From RGIG5952 sp045603485 (lineage in GTDB: Bacteria; Verrucomicrobiota; Kiritimatiellia; RFP12; JAAYLN01), in NCBI GenBank assembly GCA_045603485.1, contig JAZUMF010000021.1, positions 1-11,305 of the forward strand: a stretch of DNA of 11,305 nt, read 5' to 3'. The notes below the pieces were generated by a model. It saw only the letters and a list, made by a program, of their open reading frames with translations, was not told where the DNA came from and did no database searches. Of the stretch, positions 6,136 through 11,305 are shown piece by piece. Position 1 is the first letter of the stretch. Every line of letters starts with the position of its first letter. The position numbers and the translations under genes were made by a program.

Positions 6136-7002
6136 TCAGGAATTCATAAAGGTGCGTATTGATGAAATCGCCATTTCTCCAGCGGCTCTTCCAATATCAT
6201 ATGCCTTTTGCATTTGCTCGGGATTGTGGCATATGCGCGAAATTGGAAGTGGCTCCGATGGCGCTATGCAAAGCGCGTGTCCGTCAGCAACCTGCTTTTC
6301 AAGATAAGAAATTGCGTTGTTGTAGCCATGATGACGCATTTTAAGGGACTGATAAATCTTTGGGTATTTGGCAAGGAATGGCTTTGCCATGGGCGTAAAC
6401 CGCGACGGCTTTTTTCTATATCCGTAGGGCCTGGTTGTTATGACGACATTCTTCTTGAACCCCAAGCCTTCAAAATAGGCAAGTGGGAGTGCATCGGAAA
6501 GGCCGCCGTCAAGCAGCGTAAGTCCGTCAATTCTAACCGGGCGTGAAACTATAGGCATTGATGCCGAGGCGCGCATCCATTCATAACAATCCCCACGAGA
6601 CGAGGTCAGTTTTTTATAGACGGGCTCTCCAGAATTGCAATCCGTAGCAACTAAATAGAATTCGGTAGGATTCTTTTCAAAGGCCTCATTGTCAAAGGGA
6701 TCAATAACCTCGGGCACTTCTCTATAACAAAAGTCTGCACCAAAAAGGTCTCCAGTCTTGATGAGAGATTTAAGACTGCAATATCTAGAGTCATTTGCGA
6801 GAAGCTTATTGTAGCGCAAAGTCCTACCAATTTGTCCGCTCTTATAGTTGCATCCAAAGCATGCGCCAGCCGAGACGCCAATAATGCCGTCAAATTTAAT
6901 GCCAGCCTCCATTAAAGAGTCCATCGCTCCGGCAGAAAAGAGCCCACGCATTGCACCGCCCTCAAGGACAAGACCAAATTTAACTGCTGATACTTCTGAC
7001 AT
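6136..7002 (-). CDS. Patatin-like phospholipase family protein
   Basis: 288 residues, similar in size and order to the bacterial YjjU-type patatins. LVLEGGAMRGLF (11-22) supplies the glycine-rich oxyanion loop, GVSAGA (42-47) the nucleophile Ser44, and LLDGGLSDALPL (163-174) the catalytic Asp165 in DGG. The MRASASMP segment (143-150) is also typical. No signal peptide or membrane segment is seen, so it is a cytoplasmic or peripheral serine acyl-hydrolase acting on phospholipids or other acyl esters. There is no clear Shine-Dalgarno before the ATG at 7002; the A-rich leader may take its place. It lies 80 bases downstream of the FAD gene with a possible promoter of its own (7059-7086), so it may start a sub-operon with the SGNH gene. 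Its link to glycan use is only positional. Confidence 0.88.
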   Translation of the reverse strand: MSEVSAVKFGLVLEGGAMRGLFSAGAMDSLMEAGIKFDGIIGVSAGACFGCNYKSGQIGRTLRYNKLLANDSRYCSLKSLIKTGDLFGADFCYREVPEVIDPFDNEAFEKNPTEFYLVATDCNSGEPVYKKLTSSRGDCYEWMRASASMPIVSRPVRIDGLTLLDGGLSDALPLAYFEGLGFKKNVVITTRPYGYRKKPSRFTPMAKPFLAKYPKIYQSLKMRHHGYNNAISYLEKQVADGHALCIAPSEPLPISRICHNPEQMQKAYDIGRAAGEMAISSIRTFMNS

Positions 7003-7058
7003 ATGACGCTAATTTTTTTTAAATTTTTAGGTCTGCAAAATGAGATTATTGTGCAAGA

Positions 7059-7086
7059 CTGATACCTGTGCGATGGGAGTTGTCAA
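7059..7086 (-). promoter_or_regulatory. Possible internal promoter for the patatin gene
   Basis: On the minus strand TTGACA (7086-7081), overlapping the stop codon of the FAD gene, is followed after 16 bases by TATCAG (7064-7059). The -35 is exact but the -10 is poor. An imperfect hairpin (GTCTTGCA with TGCAGAC, 7059-7031) follows at once. It has no T run behind it on this strand, so it is not an intrinsic terminator. Confidence 0.35.
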
Positions 7087-9173
7087 CTTACAGGAACAAT
7101 TGCGAAGCCGTCTGCGATTACAGTACCATAGGATTTTTTTACATCAATCTCAAGAGTGGCACCCAATGTAAGTTGGAATGTGCCTAGCTCAATCCATTCG
7201 CCTGTGCCGACTGCCTGATTCCAGTCAATGCTTGTCTGTTCGTTGCCAGAGATAATTGTGATTGCCGTCGAGGAATCGTTTTGGCATTCCCATTTATAGT
7301 TGATTTTTCCCATTAGGCGATATTGTCCCGCTTTTTTTACGGGTAACGGGTAGATTACTCTTGTGGCACTTTCAAGCGGTATGTGAACCTTGTCGCCTAC
7401 TTGTTCTCCGCATTCGCAGAACTTTTCTTTCCATTCTCCTTCGAAGATTACGCCCTTATCTTCGTCGTCTATTATCTGCCAATCGCTGGTTGATGGGTCG
7501 GGGTTACCCGGGAAGTCGCCGCCGATGTTTCTTTGGAGTAATGGGATGAGCCCACTGCTCCATATGTCTCGAGGTAGGATTGATTGTGTTTTGCATATTG
7601 CCGCCGCTTCACCTGCCGCGACTCCAAGCTGCGAAAGGGTGTTTATGACGCGTGGACCGGCAAGTCCTACATGTGTTGCGCTGAAGCATCTGCCGACTAT
7701 GAAGAGATTTTCGATGTTGCGAGAGTAGATTGATCTGTAGGGTATCCAATAGCGACCATAGCGGGGTTGGCGGCATGTGGTTAAGAAGTCGACTCCTTCT
7801 TTGAAGTCGTCATAGTGGAGATCGACGCTCCACGAGCCTGTGGCGATTGCATCGGGGAACTGTCGTTTCCCTGTGATGTCTTTTTCGCTTAGAATCCAAT
7901 CTCCAAGGAGGCGGCGGCTTTCGCGTTTGCCGAGAATAAATGGAAGGCAATCCAGGACTCTTCGTGAGTGGGCCGGATTTTTCTTTGCGAGGGAGAATGC
8001 TCCGTAGATTGCCAGGAATAGGCGATCGCGGATGGCCTCTCCTTCTTCAATTACATCGCGGTGAATGCCGTATTCCCAGTTCCATTCGCCATTTATGGCT
8101 ATTTCGCCTTGAGCATAGGGCTCTGCCCAAGGTGCGGAGAATGGAACATCTCTGTTGGCTTCGGCGCTGGTCCACATCAATGAAGCGCCCAGCGTGTCGC
8201 TGTCCGCAGTTTCTGGCGCAAAGGATTCGTCGTATTCGTTTTTCGCTTCGCGGCCCATTCTAAAATCCGCTCCCGCCCAAAAGCCTATCCAGCCGTCGCC
8301 TGTTGCATCGCAGTAGAGTGGCGCAGAGAAGCGTATAATGCGGCCATGTCGCCAATCGAACGCTGTGACTTGGGTAATTTTGGCATTGGTCTTTTGTACG
8401 CTGAAGGCTCTTGTTGAGAGGTAGGTTGTTATGTTGGCTTCATCTTCAACTATGCGCTGCCTGTGAGCATCGGAGAGTACCATATTGGCATCTCGGTTCA
8501 TAAACCAGCCGCGAAGCTCTTTTACTATCGGGTGGCGAGCCTCGCCTGCAGACCATACTCGAATTTCTGATGAGCCATTGCCGCCAAGCATTGGGCGGTC
8601 TTGTACTATTGCGACTTTTAGTCCGCGCCTTGCCGCTGCGACGGCAGCGCTTGTGCCAGGGATGCCGCCGCCGACGATAACGAGGTCGGCTTTGACTTCT
8701 TCCGATGGAGCGAGTGAATAATCAAGTGCTCCTACGGGGGTGATTTTTTCTTGCGAAAGGACGATTCCTGCACAGCGTCCGTCAAAGCCATCTTTGTCTA
8801 TGAGGGATATCTCTGCGGTACCTTGTGGTAGCGTTATTTCTCCGCCATATTCCCATGCCCATTCTGATTGGTCGGCACCGAAGACTTTGTCAAGTGTTCC
8901 GCCGTTTATGCGAAGAGTGAAGCGGCCTGCCCCGTCGACCCATTTTCTTGATCTAACCCAGATGTGCCAGTTGCCGCTTTTGGGGATAGTTACCGATGCA
9001 TTGGCATTGGCAACTCTGATGCCCCTTCCGTGTGCAATCAGGTATGGTGAACCCATAATATCCATAAACTGCACATCCATTCCCCATCCGCCTAGGTTAA
9101 ACTGATGGGGATGCAGGGCAATGTATTTGTCAGAGTTACAAGAAGAGTTGTCGAGAGAGCAGCTGTAGTTCAT
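7083..9173 (-). CDS. FAD-dependent oxidoreductase (FAD_oxidored family) flanked by two beta-sandwich domains
   Basis: 696 residues in three parts. Residues about 15-145 are a beta-rich, carbohydrate-binding-like domain (SGNWHIWVRSRKW, FTLRINGG, DGRCAGIVLS). Residues about 160-530 are the flavoenzyme: the dinucleotide motif VIVGGGIPGTSAAVAAARRG (165-184), then GGNGSSEIRVWSAGEAR (197-213), YCDATGDGWIGFWAG (287-301) and the C-terminal FAD segment NLFIVGRCFSATHVGLAGP (489-507) with VAAGEAAA. Residues about 565-696 form a second sandwich ending TVIADGFAIVPV, similar to the golvesin/xanthan-lyase-type C-terminal domain. No signal peptide is present. The substrate is unknown; sugars or glycosides are likely from the domains and neighbours. 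The start codon overlaps the stop of the upstream aldolase (TAATG), so the two proteins are probably made together. Confidence 0.88.
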   Translation of the reverse strand: MNYSCSLDNSSCNSDKYIALHPHQFNLGGWGMDVQFMDIMGSPYLIAHGRGIRVANANASVTIPKSGNWHIWVRSRKWVDGAGRFTLRINGGTLDKVFGADQSEWAWEYGGEITLPQGTAEISLIDKDGFDGRCAGIVLSQEKITPVGALDYSLAPSEEVKADLVIVGGGIPGTSAAVAAARRGLKVAIVQDRPMLGGNGSSEIRVWSAGEARHPIVKELRGWFMNRDANMVLSDAHRQRIVEDEANITTYLSTRAFSVQKTNAKITQVTAFDWRHGRIIRFSAPLYCDATGDGWIGFWAGADFRMGREAKNEYDESFAPETADSDTLGASLMWTSAEANRDVPFSAPWAEPYAQGEIAINGEWNWEYGIHRDVIEEGEAIRDRLFLAIYGAFSLAKKNPAHSRRVLDCLPFILGKRESRRLLGDWILSEKDITGKRQFPDAIATGSWSVDLHYDDFKEGVDFLTTCRQPRYGRYWIPYRSIYSRNIENLFIVGRCFSATHVGLAGPRVINTLSQLGVAAGEAAAICKTQSILPRDIWSSGLIPLLQRNIGGDFPGNPDPSTSDWQIIDDEDKGVIFEGEWKEKFCECGEQVGDKVHIPLESATRVIYPLPVKKAGQYRLMGKINYKWECQNDSSTAITIISGNEQTSIDWNQAVGTGEWIELGTFQLTLGATLEIDVKKSYGTVIADGFAIVPVS

Positions 9174-10087
9174 TATAAAATTCCCTGATTGCGTTTGAAG
9201 ATTCCTAGGGCGTCGGCTTTTGCACAGAAGTCAACATAATCGTCTTCGGTGTATGCTTCGTGTGGCGGGCGAAATTGTCCGCAATCAAGGCCTATATAGC
9301 GCATTGCCGCTTTGCGGAGGCTTTGCTTGGGGAAGGTATGGCAGACGAATTCGACGACTCGATTTGCTTCGGCCTGAAGTTCTGCCGCCGCCTGGAAATT
9401 ATTTTGCAGCATCAAATTGTGAATTTTTACAAAATGAGCTGGGATGATATTTTGTACAGTTCCTATTGACCCGGCAAATAGATTGCCAAACGATAACGCC
9501 GCTATGGCATGCTGATCACTTCCTGAAAAGAATACAACTTCTTTGTCCAGGCGATTATTCAATCTTTGAATATCGTAGAATGTCGTTCCTGTGTATTTCA
9601 TGCCTTTGACATTCTTAAGGTCAAAGAAGCGACGATCACTATCCGGATTAACAACACCGCCGTTTGCGTATATGAGGAATGGTAAGTCAGTAGCCTCGGA
9701 GATCAGGCGATAGTGGTTGAAGACTTCGGCTGGTTTTTGCCCATAATATACTGGCGGCACACTTGAAACCCAATCGCATCCTGCGTCTGCGGCAGCGCGA
9801 GCCAGCTCTATTGCATCGTCTGTATTTATGCAGCCGACATGTGCAATTAGTTTGGCATTCCCCTTTGCCGCTTTGACTGCAGCACAGTAAATCGTAATGC
9901 GCTCTTCTTTTGAAAGTAGTAGTCCTTCTCCTGTTCCGCCGGTAAGGTAAAAGCCTTTTATACCGTTGGCAATTCCGTAATCAATCAACCTTGCGACCAT
10001 CTCTTCGTCAATGCGATTGTCTTTTGTGAAGGGAGTAAAGAGAGCAGTGTAAACTCCAGCCATATCAAGCTTACTGTTTTTAATCAT
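9173..10087 (-). CDS. DHDPS/NAL family aldolase, N-acetylneuraminate lyase-like
   Basis: 304 residues. It has the class I aldolase barrel: LTGGTGEGLLLS (48-59), FLIY with Tyr140, and the Schiff-base lysine Lys164 in KGMKYTGTTFYDIQRL (161-176). This is closer to N-acetylneuraminate lyase than to dihydrodipicolinate synthase. FSGSDQ (187-192) aligns with the lyase sugar-binding Asp-Glu pair, but the second acid is Gln192, and AGSIGTVQNIIP (205-216) matches the lyase GSTYN loop. It should split a 2-keto-3-deoxy sugar acid, sialic acid or a relative, into pyruvate and an aldehyde sugar in the cytoplasm. The ATG at 10087 is preferred over 10135 because GGAG lies 6 bases before it and the earlier start falls in the promoter. 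It is first in the cluster and its stop overlaps the FAD gene start by one base. Confidence 0.85.
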   Translation of the reverse strand: MIKNSKLDMAGVYTALFTPFTKDNRIDEEMVARLIDYGIANGIKGFYLTGGTGEGLLLSKEERITIYCAAVKAAKGNAKLIAHVGCINTDDAIELARAAADAGCDWVSSVPPVYYGQKPAEVFNHYRLISEATDLPFLIYANGGVVNPDSDRRFFDLKNVKGMKYTGTTFYDIQRLNNRLDKEVVFFSGSDQHAIAALSFGNLFAGSIGTVQNIIPAHFVKIHNLMLQNNFQAAAELQAEANRVVEFVCHTFPKQSLRKAAMRYIGLDCGQFRPPHEAYTEDDYVDFCAKADALGIFKRNQGIL

Positions 10088-10106
10088 AGTAATCTCCATT
10101 ATGAGA

Positions 10107-10135
10107 AGATTATCAAAAAATAAAGGTCGCGACAA
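10107..10135 (-). promoter_or_regulatory. Promoter of the aldolase/FAD-oxidoreductase operon
   Basis: On the minus strand TTGTCG (10135-10130), a 17-base spacer and TAATCT (10112-10107) precede the aldolase ATG at 10087. GATAAT three bases upstream of that -10 is an alternative with a 15-base spacer. The leader would be short, about 13 bases, with the Shine-Dalgarno inside. It is divergent from the AAA-ATPase promoter. No operator-like palindrome or riboswitch fits in the gap. Confidence 0.5.
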
Positions 10136-10170
10136 TGAGGCTTGGTCGATTTTGTGGCGGCGCGTATTCT

Positions 10171-10198
10171 TTTAACTTTCCTCAATCTGTGCTAAAAT
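10171..10198 (+). promoter_or_regulatory. Promoter of the AAA-ATPase-like gene, probably giving a leaderless mRNA
   Basis: TAAAAT (10193-10198) matches five of six -10 bases and lies 7 bases before the ATG at 10206. A weak TTTAAC (10171-10176) lies 16 bases upstream. No Shine-Dalgarno is present between them and the start, so transcription should begin at or beside the ATG. Confidence 0.45.
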
Positions 10199-10205
10199 AG
10201 TCTCT

Positions 10206-10967
10206 ATGAAACCTATTGCGACAGACACCTACAACTTTGAGTTACTGATAAAGAATGGCTATACCTATGTAGATAAGACAGGTATATTCTATTCTCTTAT
10301 CAACAACACATTAGGCAAACAGTTCTTTCTTGCCCGTCCTCGTCGCTTTGGGAAGTCGCTGTTGGTTTCGACCTTTAAGAGCCTCTTTGAAGGGAAGCGC
10401 CATCTTTTCAAGGGGCTTGCGATTGATTCACTTGACTATGACTGGAAGGAGTATCCGGTATTGCACCTTGATATGGGTTCAACGCAATGCCCGACAGTAG
10501 AACTGTTTAACAAGCGACTTCACGAGATTATTTCAGATGAAGAAGAGAGGCATGGTTGTACAACCGATTCAACCAAAACGGTGGCAGGTCGTTTTGTCGA
10601 GCTTTGTGAAAAACTTGCCAAGAAGTCTCCCCATGGTCAGTTTGTGATGCTTATTGACGAGTATGACAAGCCCCTTTTGGGAGTTTTGAATACGCCTGAG
10701 GTGATAAAATTCCGCGATGCTCTTAAGTCATTTTATTCCGTAATCAAGACCAAGGAAGCCCTTCAACGGTTTACCTTTATAACGGGCATCAGCAAGTTTT
10801 CAAAGGTTTCAATCTTCTCGGATTTGAATAACCTTATGGACATATCCATGAATGCCAGATTTGCAACGCTTCTTGGATATACCCATAGTGAGGTTCAAGA
10901 GTATTTCGGTTATTGGATTGAGAGTTTAGCCACTGCTCTTTCTCTTTCCAAGCCCGCCATCCAGTAG
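10206..10967 (+). CDS. AAA-ATPase-like (PF09820/DUF1703-type) protein, C-terminus lost at an IS junction
   Basis: 253 residues; intact members have roughly 500-550, ending in a PD-(D/E)XK nuclease-like domain. The ATPase half is all here: the family start (IATDTYNFELLI, YVDKTGIFYSLI), Walker A RPRRFGKS (44-51), Walker B VMLIDEYDKP (147-156), and FITGISKFSKVSIFSDLNNL (191-210). Family-like sequence continues through EVQEYFGYWIESLATALSLSK (to 249). The last residues PAIQ and the stop come from foreign DNA, so the junction is near 10952. This fits insertion of the IS30-family element that follows. The nuclease half may persist beyond the window. These proteins are common as multi-copy families in gut bacteria; their role is unsettled, with a DNA-related or defence role often suspected. 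The start has no Shine-Dalgarno, so the message is likely leaderless. Confidence 0.82.
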   Translation: MKPIATDTYNFELLIKNGYTYVDKTGIFYSLINNTLGKQFFLARPRRFGKSLLVSTFKSLFEGKRHLFKGLAIDSLDYDWKEYPVLHLDMGSTQCPTVELFNKRLHEIISDEEERHGCTTDSTKTVAGRFVELCEKLAKKSPHGQFVMLIDEYDKPLLGVLNTPEVIKFRDALKSFYSVIKTKEALQRFTFITGISKFSKVSIFSDLNNLMDISMNARFATLLGYTHSEVQEYFGYWIESLATALSLSKPAIQ

Positions 10968-11026
10968 CCAGTGCAACACTCGTTGCGTAGCCCTGTGCTG
11001 ACGAAGCTTTCTTGCTTGTTGTCGGT

Positions 11027-11055
11027 ATTATAGCAGTTTTGTTTTGGCTTGTAAA
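11027..11055 (-). promoter_or_regulatory. Outward-facing promoter at the insertion sequence end
   Basis: On the minus strand TTTACA (11055-11050), a 17-base spacer and a perfect TATAAT (11032-11027) point out of the element, antisense into the broken ATPase gene and towards the aldolase operon. Start would be near 11020. No open frame of any length follows it before the junction. Confidence 0.5.
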
Positions 11056-11091
11056 GCGGGCTTCAGCCGGAGATTCCGCCTTTCGGCGCCA

Positions 11092-11168
11092 CTGCCCTTG
11101 GGGGCGGGCGTAGCCGTCCCCGAAGGGGCGCCGCGAAGCGGCGAGGCGAAGCCCGCCCCCAAGGCCAG
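11092..11168. repeat. GC-rich cloverleaf-like palindrome with two GAA-triloop hairpins
   Basis: An outer 18-bp stem (11092-11109 with 11151-11168, a single C-C mismatch at 11095/11165) encloses two perfect hairpins: CCCC-GAA-GGGG (11118-11128) and CGCCGC-GAA-GCGGCG (11129-11143). A smaller CGCC-TTTC-GGCG hairpin lies just outside (11077-11088). It sits between the transposase stop and the proposed element end. It could be a terminator or hairpin of the IS, or an independent REP-like extragenic palindrome. No T run follows it on either strand. Confidence 0.75.
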
Positions 11169-11192
11169 GCGATTTCAAAGAGCGGCCGGCGG

Positions 11193-11305
11193 CTATGCGG
11201 CGTCGCGCACGTGCCGGAGGATTAGTCCCGCAAACGCCTCCCTGGGCGTGCGCCAGTTGAGGCACCGAAGCGGGCGGTCGTTGAGCATGTAGTCGATCCG
11301 GCGTA
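11193..11305 (-). CDS. IS30-family transposase, C-terminal fragment
   Basis: The last 36 codons of a gene entering from the right edge; the codon frame starts at 11303 and ends with TAG at 11195-11193. The peptide RRIDYMLNDRPLRCLNWRTP (first 20 residues) followed by REAFAGL is the recognisable end of IS30-family integrase-type transposases, in which LNxRPRKxLGWxTPxExF closes the DDE catalytic domain. The catalytic acidic residues are upstream, mostly outside the window, so activity cannot be judged. Codon use is very G+C rich, unlike the rest of the window, suggesting recent arrival from a high-GC relative. Confidence 0.85.
   Translation of the reverse strand, partial: RRIDYMLNDRPLRCLNWRTPREAFAGLILRHVRDAA

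Larger units (their letters stand above)
10953..11305 (-). mobile_element. IS30-family insertion sequence, 3' end (incomplete in window)
   Basis: From about 10953 the ATPase homology ends, and from about 11058 base composition jumps to very high G+C. The minus strand then encodes the C-terminus of an IS30-family transposase at 11193-11303. The proposed element end includes GCAAC-ACTC-GTTGC, a perfect short hairpin at 10973-10986, within GTGTTGCAC read on the minus strand, which resembles IS30-type ends as I remember them. The other terminal repeat and the target duplication lie outside the window, so the boundary at 10953 is approximate. The 240 bases between transposase stop and element end is long for this family; it holds a promoter-like sequence and a cloverleaf palindrome. 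Confidence 0.6.

Noticed and set aside
7031..7059. Hairpin after the FAD gene as an intrinsic terminator
   Set aside because: The stem is short with a bulge, and in the direction of transcription it is followed by A-rich rather than T-rich sequence.
10088..10135. Sixteen-codon longer start for the aldolase (ATG at 10135)
   Set aside because: The extra residues are not family-like, the segment overlaps the -10 and -35 boxes, and the ATG at 10087 has a good GGAG.
10834..11265. A 143-codon minus-strand frame spanning the IS end and the ATPase gene
   Set aside because: It crosses the junction of two unrelated sequences and its first part is the transposase read in the wrong frame. The +1 frame gives the real IS30 C-terminus.
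11044..11292. An 82-codon plus-strand frame through the GC-rich palindrome
   Set aside because: High G+C removes stop codons. The composition is Ala/Gly/Pro/Arg-rich without a family match, and it is antisense to the transposase.
1..11305. CRISPR array, toxin-antitoxin pair or phage genes
   Set aside because: No regularly spaced repeats, no small paired genes with such motifs and no structural phage genes were found on either strand.

Overview
The window looks like a chromosomal stretch (about 45-50% G+C by eye) from an uncultured gut-type bacterium of the PVC group (Lentisphaerota/Victivallales, Kiritimatiellota or a relative). This placement is an inference from gene content: a secreted BspA-like leucine-rich-repeat protein, a GH109-like Gfo/Idh/MocA enzyme, an FAD enzyme flanked by beta-sandwich domains, a REP-type tyrosine transposase and an AAA-ATPase-like/DUF1703 protein. 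No ribosomal marker is present to fix the taxonomy.

Layout. Positions 1-61 hold the first 20 codons of a minus-strand REP-associated tyrosine transposase behind a near-consensus promoter. Positions 182-1696 (minus) encode a secreted leucine-rich-repeat protein with a higher-order repeat of about 92 residues. A short divergent promoter region follows, then a histidine-phosphatase gene (1878-2522, plus) that appears to be leaderless. It converges, with a 6-base gap, on a sugar isomerase/epimerase-type TIM barrel (2529-3389, minus). A tRNA-Arg(CCT) with its own promoter lies at 3499-3575.

From 10087 down to 3617 all genes are on the minus strand: an N-acetylneuraminate-lyase-like aldolase, an FAD-dependent oxidoreductase coupled to it by TAATG, a patatin-like phospholipase, an SGNH esterase, the 5' third of an alpha/beta-hydrolase esterase, and a GH109-like NAD-dependent glycosidase. 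The last two overlap by 8 bases. Read together, these suggest intracellular breakdown of imported, acylated amino-sugar or sialylated glycans, possibly by oxidation-based deglycosylation. No transporter, regulator or sialidase is visible, so the substrate is a guess.

The right end is mobile. An AAA-ATPase-like gene (10206 onward, plus) loses its C-terminal part at about 10952. What follows is the 3' end of a GC-rich IS30-family element: a cloverleaf-like palindrome (11092-11168) and the last 36 codons of the transposase, running off the window. The gene block is therefore flanked on both sides by transposase fragments.
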